Part shown: in pieces, positions 33,175 through 41,410 of the stretch | Layout of the letters: the number at the start of each line of letters is the position of its first letter | Position numbering within the stretch: position 1 is the first letter of the stretch | NCBI GenBank assembly: GCA_964526035.1 | Contig: CAZGKE010000010.1 | Span: 1-42,739 of the forward strand | Length of the DNA: 42,739 bases | Direction of reading: 5' to 3' | Origin: DAOMOD01 sp964526035 | GTDB lineage: Bacteria; Pseudomonadota; Gammaproteobacteria; Xanthomonadales; BPKI01 | Translations under genes and position numbers: made by a program | Notes under the pieces: model-generated | Told to the model about the DNA's origin: nothing | The model's input: only the letters and a program-made list of their open reading frames with translations | The model's database searches: none

Positions 33175-33188
33175 GAATGTCGACATTC
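33175..33188. promoter_or_regulatory. Perfect 14-bp palindrome GAATGTCGACATTC upstream of the CsgG-like gene
   Basis: The palindrome lies 75 bp upstream of the CsgG-like ATG, next to TATACA (leftward strand, 33172-33167), which could be a -10 element. It also lies 30 bp after the stop of the nitrilase gene. Operator function is only suggested by symmetry and position. Confidence 0.35.
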
Positions 33189-33217
33189 TGGCCTTCACCG
33201 GGGTAAGGGTGCGGCTA

Positions 33218-33994
33218 TCACTCCTTCAGCGTGAATGCGTCGGCATCCTGATGGGCGGGAAAGCGGGTCCGCCAGGCGTCCAGCGGATCACGCTCAAGTT
33301 CGACGGTCACGCACAGCGGATGCGCGCCGAGCTCCGCAAGCGCCGCACCCTGCATGTCCAGCACGGCGCTGTCGCCAGCATAGTCAATGCCATTGGCATC
33401 AGAGCCCACACGATTGACGGCCGCCACGTACGCGAGATTCTCGATGGCGCGGGCGCGCAGCAGGGTGCGCCAGTGCTCCCGGCGCGGCGCCGGCCAGTTG
33501 GCCACCAGGACGATCAGATCGTAGTCGCCGCGGTTGCGCATGAACACCGGGAAACGCAGGTCGTAGCAGACCTGCAGCAGCACGCGCCAGCCGTTGATCT
33601 CGACGATCTGGCGGGTCGTCCCGGCCGCATAGCGCTCGTGTTCCCCGGCCATGCGGAACAGATGGCGCTTGTCATAAAACGTCAGGCTGCCGTCCGGTCG
33701 CATCCACAGCATGCGGTTGAAGACGCCATCACCTTCGCGAATCACCATGCTCCCGGTGACCACCGCACCCGCCTCCGCCGCGAGACCCGCCATCCAGGCC
33801 ACGCTCGGCCCATCCATGCCCTCGGCCTGCGAAACTGCATCGTTGGAGAACCCGCTGGTGAACGTTTCCGGCAGCACCACAAGATCAGTCGTACCCGCAA
33901 GCGGCCGCACCAGATCACCATAGAGGCGACGGTTGGCTTCAGCATCGTGCCAGACGGTAGCGGCCTGGATTAGGGAGAGTCGGAGGTTGGGCAT
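33218..33994 (-). CDS. Nitrilase-superfamily amidohydrolase, omega-amidase type (YafV-like)
   Basis: Hydrolyses the amide of alpha-keto acids such as alpha-ketoglutaramate or alpha-ketosuccinamate, the products of glutamine and asparagine transaminases; cytoplasmic. The 258 residues carry the Glu-Lys-Cys triad: Glu43 in VVLPETFTSGFS, Lys109 in TFYDKRHLF, and Cys143 in LLQVCYDLRFPVF. The ending RARAIENLAYVAAVNRVGSD is typical of this branch. Start ATG 33994 gives the conserved NLRLSLIQAATVWHD head. The next gene upstream on the same strand (34121-35269) is a YbdL-type aminotransferase, and the two together fit a transaminase plus omega-amidase pair that repairs glutamine/methionine keto acids. 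Confidence 0.93.
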   Translation of the reverse strand: MPNLRLSLIQAATVWHDAEANRRLYGDLVRPLAGTTDLVVLPETFTSGFSNDAVSQAEGMDGPSVAWMAGLAAEAGAVVTGSMVIREGDGVFNRMLWMRPDGSLTFYDKRHLFRMAGEHERYAAGTTRQIVEINGWRVLLQVCYDLRFPVFMRNRGDYDLIVLVANWPAPRREHWRTLLRARAIENLAYVAAVNRVGSDANGIDYAGDSAVLDMQGAALAELGAHPLCVTVELERDPLDAWRTRFPAHQDADAFTLKE

Positions 33995-34002
33995 GGACTT
34001 TG

Positions 34003-34122
34003 AAGCCAGGTTTTCCGTTTTCAGTTTTCAGTTTTCAGAAGCGTTCGGCAAGGGATCATCCAGTTCGGCGGCGCCCGCAACCTGGCTTTTGTCTGAAAAC
34101 TGAAAACCAAGAACTGAAAACT
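34003..34122. repeat. TTTTCAG tandem/inverted repeat between aminotransferase and omega-amidase genes
   Basis: Three direct units of TTTTCAG (34016-34038) face three inverted units CTGAAAAC (34093-34121, one separated by CAAGAA). Beside them AGCCAGGTT (34004-34012) is inverted as AACCTGGCT (34079-34087). In the leftward transcript the T-rich arm comes just after the aminotransferase stop, so a long AT-rich stem with a roughly 50-base loop can form. The A+T content is far from that of the surrounding genes. Confidence 0.7.
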
Positions 34123-35269
34123 AAAGCCCCACAAGCCTCTCAGCCGCCGCCGCCAGCGTGTCCTCGCTCTTGGCGAAACACAGGCGGATCAGGCGCTGGT
34201 TGGCGGGCGGGGATTCGTAGAAGGGGGAAAGTGGCACCGCGGCGATCCCGTGGTCGGTGACCAGGCGGCGACAGAAGTCCATGTCGTTTTCCTCGGAAAT
34301 GGCGGTGTAGTCGGCGAGCTGGAAATAGGAGCCGCCCACCGGCAGCAGTTTCAGGCGCGACCCCGCCAGCAGTTCGCGGAAGCGGTCGCGAAGGGGCTGG
34401 TAGAACGCCGGAAGTTCGAAGTGGTGTTGGGGATGGGTCTCCAACATGTCGGCGATGGCCTCCTGCGCCGGGGTGAATGTGCAGAAGGTGTTGTACTGGT
34501 GGACCTTGCGCAGCTCGGCGGTCAGCGCAGCCGGCGCTACGCAGTAGCCAACCTTCCAGCCGGTGCAGTGATAGGTCTTGCCGAAAGACGACACCACAAA
34601 GCTGCGCTCCACCAGCGCCTCATGGCGCAGGACGCTTTCGTGGTATTCGCCGTCGAACACGATGTGCTCGTAGACTTCATCGGCCAGCACCAGGATGTCG
34701 GTGCCGTCCACGATCTCCGCCAGCGCGTCGAGGTCGGCGCGGCGCAGCAGCGCGCCGCTGGGATTGTGCGGGCTGTTGATCATGATCATCCGCGTGCGTG
34801 CCGTCAGCGCGCCGCGCACCCGCTCCCAGTCGACCGCAAAATCTGGCGCGCTGAGCGGCAGTCGCACGGCACGACCGCCACAAAGCTCGATGGCCGGCTC
34901 GTACAGGTCGTAGGCGGGGTCCAGTACGATCACCTCGTCGCCGGCACGGACGGTGGCGAGAATGGCATCGGTGATGGCCTCGCTGCCGCCCGAGGTGACG
35001 GTGATCTCGGCATCGACATCCACGCCGCGTCCATAGCAGGCCGCCACCTTGGCGGCGATGGCCTGACGCAGGCGCGGCAGTCCGGCCATCGGCGCGTACT
35101 GGTTGCGGCCGCTGTTCGTATGCCGCGCGAGCGCCTCGCGCAGGAACTCGGGCGCGTCGAAATCGGGAAAACCCTGGCCCAGATTGATGGCCTTGTGCTG
35201 CGCAGCCAGCTGCGACATCACGGTGAAAATGGTGGTGCCCACGCGGGGCAGCTTGCTCTCGATCCGCAC
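34121..35269 (-). CDS. PLP-dependent aminotransferase, methionine/glutamine (YbdL-like) type
   Basis: Fold-type I aminotransferase of 382 residues, close to YbdL/kynurenine-type enzymes that transaminate methionine, glutamine or aromatic amino acids. The N-terminus SKLPRVGTTIFTVMSQLAAQ and INLGQGFPDF are typical. The PLP site is complete: TSGGSEAITDA, MIMINSPHNPSG (Asn for cofactor), VLADEVYEHIVF (Asp and Tyr), and SSFGKTYHCTGWKVGY with the Schiff-base Lys231, then RLIRLCFAKSEDTL with the carboxylate Arg. No ATG fits; I chose the GTG at 35269, which gives the family's usual N-terminus, while a longer frame continues to 35443 over the next gene. It is upstream of the omega-amidase gene with the TTTTCAG repeats between them. 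Confidence 0.92.
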   Translation of the reverse strand: MRIESKLPRVGTTIFTVMSQLAAQHKAINLGQGFPDFDAPEFLREALARHTNSGRNQYAPMAGLPRLRQAIAAKVAACYGRGVDVDAEITVTSGGSEAITDAILATVRAGDEVIVLDPAYDLYEPAIELCGGRAVRLPLSAPDFAVDWERVRGALTARTRMIMINSPHNPSGALLRRADLDALAEIVDGTDILVLADEVYEHIVFDGEYHESVLRHEALVERSFVVSSFGKTYHCTGWKVGYCVAPAALTAELRKVHQYNTFCTFTPAQEAIADMLETHPQHHFELPAFYQPLRDRFRELLAGSRLKLLPVGGSYFQLADYTAISEENDMDFCRRLVTDHGIAAVPLSPFYESPPANQRLIRLCFAKSEDTLAAAAERLVGL

Positions 35270-35339
35270 GAAGTCACTTTGCCCTGGCGCCCGCACTCCG
35301 GGCTGCGCCGATGTTAGCGCACCGTCGACCGCGCCGTGG

Positions 35340-38300
35340 TCATGGGCAGGGCAGCGGATCGGACAGCGTGGCCACCGGCTGGAGCACGCTCCATGTGCCA
35401 GAGAGCGGGGCCGCGAACAGGCCGTCAACCGCGAGTTCGGCACTGGCCGCGGATACGTAGTCGATGGCGATCTCTCCGGCTTCGGCCGGCTGCAGGGTCT
35501 GCACCGGGCAGTTGCGGCAGAAACCCCTGTACTGCGTCAAGGCCAGCGGTCCGCTGTCGAATTCCGCGGCGCTGGCGTACAGCCAGCGCGGCATGCCCAG
35601 CGAGTCGTAGGCGTAGAGCACCGCCACCTCGACGAGTTGGGAAGCCACCAGATTGAAGCCGCTGCCGGGCGCCGCGGGCGGATACCAGAGTCCGGACGGA
35701 TCGAAAGACTGACCGTTCCGAACGGCACACGGACCCGGATCGATGTGACGCACCATCTCGCTGCCGGTGAAGCCGTCGACCTGCCAGGTGAACTGCAGCC
35801 GGCTGTCGGCGACGCGCGTCAGGGTGACGTGGCCGACCGCGGCGCCGTGCGCAGCGATACCATCGCTGGCGAAACGCAGCAGCGCAGCACGCCAGTTCAG
35901 CTCGGCGCCCACCGGCGCCGGGGCCTGGGCGATGAACCACTGCGGCAGGTTCAGATGATCGTAGCTGTACCACACCAGCACCCACTCACCGGCGCCACGG
36001 CTGAGGAAGAATCCGTGGCCGTCTCGCGCCGGATTGGACCAGGCGCCGTCGGGCGTGGAGGGCGGCGTGCCGGCGAAATCGATGGTGGCCCGCAGATCCG
36101 CTTCGACGAAAGAGGCGCCACGATTGGCAAGCGTTGCATACCAGCGGCCCGGCGTGAGCGCGGCGCCGCCGATTTCAACGCGACGCACCTGGCCTCCAAA
36201 GGAAAGATCGCTTGCGACCGCCTCGCTGACCGGGGGAGCGCCCTCGTCCTGCGGACCGCTGCCCTCGCCCGGCAGATCACGTCGCAGCGCGTGCAGATCG
36301 ACCAGGCCACTGCCGAAGCTTTCCAGCACCAGTCGCGTGGCACCGGCTGGTACGTCGATGAAGGCCCCCTGGTGCAGCCCGTTCGCCGGCACTCCGACCC
36401 GCAGCATCTCGCCGCGCGGTGGCAGCGCCTGCGCTGAGGAAGCGGCGCTTCCGCGCAGCATGCGCACGGCAACTCGCCCGGTTTGTCCGAGCGTGTCTGG
36501 CGTGGTTCCTACCAGCAGGTAGCCATGCCAAACGTCGTTCGCTTGCTGCATGCGCGGCTCGTCCCATGCCAGCCGCAGCGACGGCGGCTGTCCCTGCTGG
36601 GTGCTGCCCGGTCCGAATACCGCCAGTCGACTGCCCCCCTCGACCAGTGGCACCGCCGCGAACTCGATGTCAACGGTGTCCCCGGCCGGGCCCGCCGGAG
36701 ACACGTTCTGGGCAAGTATCCATGCGGTCTTCAAGGTCTCACCGGCGGCGAACCCGATGTCCACGGAACACTCCTTGCTGGACGAGTGATTGCCGAGGTC
36801 GCTGCACAGAATCTCGCCCTGGCTGGCGAAGCCGTCGCCGTTGGCGTCCACACCGACGTAGAGGTCGATCTGGAATGCCGGCGAGACCGCCTTGACGTCC
36901 AGCACCACCTTGCCGCCCTGCGCACCCGGCGCGGCGATCTGCACCAGTCGGGTCCAGGTGCCGGGATCACCGTCAAACGGGGCGAAAACATCCTCGTCGC
37001 CCGGAAGTACGCGCGACGCCCGGTGGGCGCGCACCAGCGGCGTGGTCATGAAACGCGCCTGCGGCAGCGCAACCACAGCACCAAGCTCGACATCAATCGC
37101 ACCCTGGTCGGCCACGCCGGCGAAATCGATGCGCTCCGGCAGCGCACCGGGATCGGAGAACGCCAGCAGCGGAATCGAGGTATCGGCCGCCGCCCCGCCC
37201 TGGCTGCGCAGGAGCACGCGGCCCTCGACCCAGCTTCCCGGCAGCGAAGCGTCACTGACATCGAGCGTCATGCTCAGCACCTGGCTGCCGCCGGGAGCCA
37301 GACTGAAGCTTTGCGGCTGCACCGTCAGCGAAGCAGCGCCCAGCTCCGAAGTATCGGCCACCCACAGAGCTGTCGTATCCAGAAGGCTGGTCACGCGGCG
37401 ACTGAAAGTGCAGGTCTCGAAGCAGCTGCGCGCGTACAGCGAAGGGCGATTGAGCGACTCGGGGTCGCCGCCTGCCAGCGGATCGGCCAGACGGTACTCC
37501 ATGTCGGTGATCGGGAAATAAAGGCCGGCCCCCGCAGCGGTCGCCACATCAAGCACGCCACCGCCCTGCGCTGCCAGATCCGCGGGCGTGGCGCCGTCCG
37601 GCAGACGCGACGACGCTCGAAGGGTGGTGAGCAGCGCCGACTCCAGCATCGCCGGTGTCCAGTCCGGGTGCTGCGAAAGCAGCAGGGCGGCGGCCCCCGC
37701 CACATGCGGCGACGCCATCGAGGTGCCGCTCAGGGTCGCCAACGCGTCGCCTTCGTGTGAGGCCGCCAGGATGCTGCTGCCCGGCGCGGTCAGTTCCGGC
37801 TTGAGAAAACCGTCGTGCGGCACCGCAGGGCCACGCGAGCTGGAACCGGACAGAACATCGGCACGCGCCACGTCGCGATCGGCCGTCAGGCCGCCCAATC
37901 GGCCGCGATGCCCGCTGCCGGAGGACAGCCATGCCATCAGCGTGGCGCCGTCGCTGGCTCCAAGATGCGTCGCCGGCAGGAAATGGTCATCGGACACCGT
38001 CGACTCGCCGTCGGCGGCGGTGTTCAGGAGAATCATGCCGCCGGCGCCGGCCTGCTGCACGTTGAAACCCTTCGATACCCGCGCCGTGATGCCGCGATCA
38101 CAGACCACGATCTGTCCGCTGAATGTGCCGGCCGGCCACGGATTGCTGGCGCCGCTCGGCGGAAAGTCGATGTCGTCGCCCTGACTGCACAGCGGAAAAC
38201 CGAAATCGGCGCCATGCACGATGTCGCGCGATTCGAGGCCGGCACTGACACCCAGACCGAACAGCGTGCCGGGCGGCGCGCTGTCGCCACCGCTGAGGTC

Positions 38301-39446
38301 GAGCACCGGGTTGACGAAGCTGCGGTCATGGGTGGCGTTGGCCACGGCCAGCACCCAGGGTGCATTGGCAGGCGCGGTGATGGAACCGGCGCCGGGTCCG
38401 CTGTTGCCGGCCGATGACACCACCAGCGTGCCAAGGCGGCGCGCTTCCAGCATCAGGCGGGCGTCGCCGCTGCTGTTGCCGCCCCCCGGTCGCAGCCCGG
38501 CCCATGGGTCGCGTGGCCCGCCTCCGATCGAGTAGTTGATGATGTCGACACCGTCCAGTGTCGCCCGCTCAAGTCCCGCAAAGATGGCGTCCCAGGGACA
38601 ACGGGAGGGCTCCGCAGTGCAGACCTTGTAGCTGATGAGGTTGGCACGCGGCGCCACGCCGGCAACGCTCAGCGACAGGCTCACCGTGTTGCCGTCGATG
38701 CTTGCGTCAATCATGTTGCCGGCAGCGATGGCCGCAACGTGGCTGCCGTGACCGTCGAGGTCGCCGCCCTGCTGCGGCGCTTCGTCGGTCATGTCATAGA
38801 TGCCGATCAGCTTGTTGTTGCAGCGCTGCGGCGCCTGCTGGCACAGGCCGTAAAGCTGGCCCCTGGGATTGCTGTGCGCGTAGCCTTCGCCATCCACGGC
38901 GGCGAACGACGGATGCGATTCGTTGATGCCGCTGTCGAGGATGCCGATGACCACGCCCTCGCCCCGACTGGCCGGCCCTGCCGCGCTGCCTTCCCAGACG
39001 GCTTGTGCGCCCACCCAGTGCGGACCGGCGTCGGTGTGTGGCACGTGAAATCCCGAGCGCGTCACGGAAACCACACCGGGTTGTTGCGTCAGGAGCATCG
39101 CTTCGGCATCGCTGAGATCCAGCGAAACGCCGTTCAGCAGCACCCGATAGCGGTGGCGCACCTCGGGCATGCGGCCTATCAGGCGCTCGACCGCCTTCAG
39201 ATGCATTGACTGCACAACATGAAGGTGATCGAGGTACTCGCGGACGTGCTGCTGATCTGCATCAAGGCGGGCAGCGCCAGTCAGGTTAGGATCGGTGGCC
39301 TTGAGCTGGAGGTCGCCGGAGAATCGCGACAGCGGGGCCTCCTGATACTCGACGATGAAGCGCGCGCGCGGCGCTGTCTCCGCGCCCTGCGCCCACACCG
39401 TCCCCATCACGCCGATCAGAACCAGCCCTGCCACCAAGAACTTCAT
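35340..39446 (-). CDS. Large secreted subtilisin-like serine protease (S8) with PA domain and tandem C-terminal modules
   Basis: Exported protease of 1368 residues. Order: signal peptide MKFLVAGLVLIGVMGTVWAQ; I9-type inhibitor propeptide (about 25-140, ending GVVSVTRSGFH); S8 catalytic domain with Asp171 (GILDSGIN), His233 (DGHGSHVAAIAAG) and Ser576 (SGTSMASPHVAGAAALL); a PA insert at about 380-480 (QIVVCDRGITARVSKGFNV); an Fn3-like domain; a pre-peptidase-like region; then two copies of a roughly 110-residue module, GAWSNPARDGHGFFLS (near 1132) and SGLWYPPAAPGSGFNLV (near 1249), each with a WY-YD-x-PxW core. Extra cysteines (RGFCRNC) suggest disulfides. Start ATG 39446 has GGAGG five bases upstream. 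It is divergent from the ccm operon with 75 bp between starts. Substrate is unknown; degradation of external protein is likely. Confidence 0.94.
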   Translation of the reverse strand: MKFLVAGLVLIGVMGTVWAQGAETAPRARFIVEYQEAPLSRFSGDLQLKATDPNLTGAARLDADQQHVREYLDHLHVVQSMHLKAVERLIGRMPEVRHRYRVLLNGVSLDLSDAEAMLLTQQPGVVSVTRSGFHVPHTDAGPHWVGAQAVWEGSAAGPASRGEGVVIGILDSGINESHPSFAAVDGEGYAHSNPRGQLYGLCQQAPQRCNNKLIGIYDMTDEAPQQGGDLDGHGSHVAAIAAGNMIDASIDGNTVSLSLSVAGVAPRANLISYKVCTAEPSRCPWDAIFAGLERATLDGVDIINYSIGGGPRDPWAGLRPGGGNSSGDARLMLEARRLGTLVVSSAGNSGPGAGSITAPANAPWVLAVANATHDRSFVNPVLDLSGGDSAPPGTLFGLGVSAGLESRDIVHGADFGFPLCSQGDDIDFPPSGASNPWPAGTFSGQIVVCDRGITARVSKGFNVQQAGAGGMILLNTAADGESTVSDDHFLPATHLGASDGATLMAWLSSGSGHRGRLGGLTADRDVARADVLSGSSSRGPAVPHDGFLKPELTAPGSSILAASHEGDALATLSGTSMASPHVAGAAALLLSQHPDWTPAMLESALLTTLRASSRLPDGATPADLAAQGGGVLDVATAAGAGLYFPITDMEYRLADPLAGGDPESLNRPSLYARSCFETCTFSRRVTSLLDTTALWVADTSELGAASLTVQPQSFSLAPGGSQVLSMTLDVSDASLPGSWVEGRVLLRSQGGAAADTSIPLLAFSDPGALPERIDFAGVADQGAIDVELGAVVALPQARFMTTPLVRAHRASRVLPGDEDVFAPFDGDPGTWTRLVQIAAPGAQGGKVVLDVKAVSPAFQIDLYVGVDANGDGFASQGEILCSDLGNHSSSKECSVDIGFAAGETLKTAWILAQNVSPAGPAGDTVDIEFAAVPLVEGGSRLAVFGPGSTQQGQPPSLRLAWDEPRMQQANDVWHGYLLVGTTPDTLGQTGRVAVRMLRGSAASSAQALPPRGEMLRVGVPANGLHQGAFIDVPAGATRLVLESFGSGLVDLHALRRDLPGEGSGPQDEGAPPVSEAVASDLSFGGQVRRVEIGGAALTPGRWYATLANRGASFVEADLRATIDFAGTPPSTPDGAWSNPARDGHGFFLSRGAGEWVLVWYSYDHLNLPQWFIAQAPAPVGAELNWRAALLRFASDGIAAHGAAVGHVTLTRVADSRLQFTWQVDGFTGSEMVRHIDPGPCAVRNGQSFDPSGLWYPPAAPGSGFNLVASQLVEVAVLYAYDSLGMPRWLYASAAEFDSGPLALTQYRGFCRNCPVQTLQPAEAGEIAIDYVSAASAELAVDGLFAAPLSGTWSVLQPVATLSDPLPCP

Positions 39447-39521
39447 GCAACCTCCGGAAACCACATCCAGCCAGGCTGGAAGACTGCTGCCACCGCGACC
39501 GCCGGTAGCCGGGGTCACGCC

Positions 39522-40640
39522 ATGAACGCCGCGAGCATGGACCTGGCCTTGCTGCAGGCCTTCATCGAAGCACGCTACGAGGTGACGGCAGCAGGTTCGA
39601 TCATGCGCCTGCAGGTGGGTTGTCGCGCGCCCGACGCATTGCCCATTGTGCCCCAGGGCGCCTGTACGGCGCTGCTGACCGCCTGCAATCCCGGGGCGCA
39701 ACGGCTGCATCCGGCCGACAACCGGGCGCGCATGGACGCGCTTGACCTCACCCTCGAACAGGCCAGCTTGCCGGTCATGGCCGCGGTCAATTCCGCAGCG
39801 GACGGCAGCTGGAAGGAACCGGGCAGGCTGGTCGAAGCGCCTGATCTCGCCAGCGTCGACGCGCTGGCGCGTCGTTTCGGTCAGCTCGCTGCACTGGTGA
39901 TAGGCACCGATCGCATGGTCAGGCTGCGCTGCTACGCCCCTGCGCCGCTCGGCTTCGACATGGACACGCGCTTCATCGACTTCGTACCATGCGCGGCCAC
40001 CCCGGCCCATACCATGACCGAACTCGACGACGATGCCCCTGCCCCGCTGCTCCGCGCCCGCCGGCTGTCCTTCATGCGCGGCGAGGAACGCATCTTTGGA
40101 CCGCTCGACTTCGAACTGGCGGGCGGCGGCGTGCTGGTGATCGAAGGCGGCAACGGCGCCGGCAAGACCAGTCTGCTGCGCGTGCTCGCCGGCCTGCTGC
40201 CGGCCGCCGACGAAGGCGACGATCAGGGCGCCGCGGACGTGCAGGTCAATCGGTCGTGTGCCCTGCTCGGCCACAGCCTCGGCCTGACAGGCGAACTCGA
40301 TGCCGTGGAAAACCTGCGCTTTGCCGCCGGGCTGACCGGCGAAGGCGCGGCGCTGCAGCCGCAGAATGCGCTGCGCAGCGTTGGCCTCGAAGGCTTCGAG
40401 GACATCCCGGTGTCGCGACTGTCCGCAGGTCAGCGCAAGCGCGTGGCGCTGGCGCGACTGCTGGTGGCGCCGGCAGCCATATGGCTGCTCGACGAGCCCT
40501 ACGCCAATCTCGATCCCGATGGCATCGCGCTCGTCAACCGCCTGATCGAACGGCATACGCATCGCGGCGGCGGCGTGGTCCTGACCAGCCACGGTGCACA
40601 GCTTCCGCTCAACCAGACTTCGACGAGGGTGCTGCTGTGA
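39522..40640 (+). CDS. ccmA: In-frame fusion of a DUF3293-like domain to haem exporter ATPase CcmA
   Basis: One open frame of 372 residues with no internal stop. Residues 1-135 look like DUF3293: FIEARYEVTAAGSIMRLQVG, then LLTACNPGAQRLHPADNRAR (the usual TAWNP...N motif with Cys for Trp) and SWKEPGRLVE plus LARRFGQLAALVIG. A 30-residue linker leads to Met165 (40014), where ordinary CcmA begins. CcmA is the ATPase of CcmABCD, which releases haem-loaded CcmE in cytochrome c maturation: Walker A EGGNGAGKTSLLR (Lys215 of the fusion), signature SRLSAGQRKRVALARLL, Walker B IWLLDEPYANLD, switch His in LTSHGAQ. Translation could start at either ATG; the one at 40014 has no good ribosome site, which favours the long form. 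DUF3293 has no known function. A lost stop or a base-call error could also explain the joining. Confidence 0.82.
   Translation: MNAASMDLALLQAFIEARYEVTAAGSIMRLQVGCRAPDALPIVPQGACTALLTACNPGAQRLHPADNRARMDALDLTLEQASLPVMAAVNSAADGSWKEPGRLVEAPDLASVDALARRFGQLAALVIGTDRMVRLRCYAPAPLGFDMDTRFIDFVPCAATPAHTMTELDDDAPAPLLRARRLSFMRGEERIFGPLDFELAGGGVLVIEGGNGAGKTSLLRVLAGLLPAADEGDDQGAADVQVNRSCALLGHSLGLTGELDAVENLRFAAGLTGEGAALQPQNALRSVGLEGFEDIPVSRLSAGQRKRVALARLLVAPAAIWLLDEPYANLDPDGIALVNRLIERHTHRGGGVVLTSHGAQLPLNQTSTRVLL
40014..40640 (+). other. ccmA: CcmA domain with possible internal start (ATG 40014)
   Basis: The 208 residues from this ATG equal a standard stand-alone CcmA in length and content. If translation starts here, the upstream DUF3293 part would be a separate, overlapping product lacking its own stop. 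The bases before the ATG (GGCCCATACC) show no ribosome site. Confidence 0.4.
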
Positions 40641-40737
40641 GCGGCCCGAAGCCTTCCCACGGCAACTCGTTCCCCCGCTTGAGGCGGGAGACCCGGATGT
40701 GGGCACGCCAGATCGCGCGCACCCAGGACACCCGCCG

Positions 40738-41409
40738 ATGATCCTCACCCCGGCCATGGCCGTGCTGCGTCGTGATCTCACCGCACACTGGCGGCGGCGC
40801 GGAGAACTCGCCAATCCGCTGCTGTTCGCTCTGATGGTCACCACCCTGCTGCCGCTGGCGCTTGGCCCGGAATCGCAACGACTTGCCTACCTGGCCGGCG
40901 GCATGGTGTGGATCACCGTGCTGCTGGCCGGACTGCTCACCCTCGACGGCGTGTTCCGCGCCGACGCCGAGGACGGCTCGCTGGACCAGCTCCTGCTCAG
41001 CCCGGCGCCACTCTCGGTGCTGGTGCTGGCCAAGCTGATGGCGCACTGGCTGGTAGCGGGACTGCCGTTGACGCTGGTTGCTCCGCTGCTCGGGCTGATG
41101 CTGCAGCTGCCGCCGGAGGCCATCGGGACGCTCACCCTATCGCTCCTGCTCGGCACGCCGCTGCTCAGCCTGGTCGGCGGCGTCTGCGCCGCGCTGACGG
41201 TCGGCATGCGGCGCTCTGGTATTCTTCTCGCCCTGCTGGTGCTGCCGCTGTACGTGCCGGTGCTGATTTTCGGTTGCGGAGCGGTGGACGCGGCGCTGAC
41301 CGCTCAGTCAGCCATGCAGCCGTTGCTGCTCCTGGGTTCCGGACTCCTGCTGGCGCTTGGACTCGCGCCGCTGGCTTGCGCAGTGGCGCTACGACTCGGC
41401 ACGACATGA
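40738..41409 (+). CDS. ccmB: Haem exporter membrane subunit CcmB
   Basis: Inner-membrane permease subunit of the CcmABCD complex, 223 residues with six hydrophobic segments. Family features are FRRD-like LRRDLTAHWRRRGELANPLL at the start, GMVWITVLLAGLLTLDGVFR, then EDGSLDQLLLSPAPLSVLVL and the paired C-terminal helices (ALLVLPLYVPVLIFGCGAVD). ATG 40738 has AGGA nine bases before it. The 97-bp gap to ccmA holds a small hairpin (40674-40688, CCCGC-TTGAG-GCGGG) and no coding content, unlike the tight spacing of the following genes. ccmC starts one base after its stop. Confidence 0.95.
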   Translation: MILTPAMAVLRRDLTAHWRRRGELANPLLFALMVTTLLPLALGPESQRLAYLAGGMVWITVLLAGLLTLDGVFRADAEDGSLDQLLLSPAPLSVLVLAKLMAHWLVAGLPLTLVAPLLGLMLQLPPEAIGTLTLSLLLGTPLLSLVGGVCAALTVGMRRSGILLALLVLPLYVPVLIFGCGAVDAALTAQSAMQPLLLLGSGLLLALGLAPLACAVALRLGTT

Positions 41410-41410
41410 C

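Noticed and set aside
34016..34121. TTTTCAG repeats as a small CRISPR array
   Set aside because: Units are 7 bases, back to back, and partly inverted; there are no spacers and no cas genes.
39447..40844. Upstream extension of the subtilase frame
   Set aside because: The frame runs on over the ccm genes, but the signal peptide and GGAGG ribosome site place the start at 39446.
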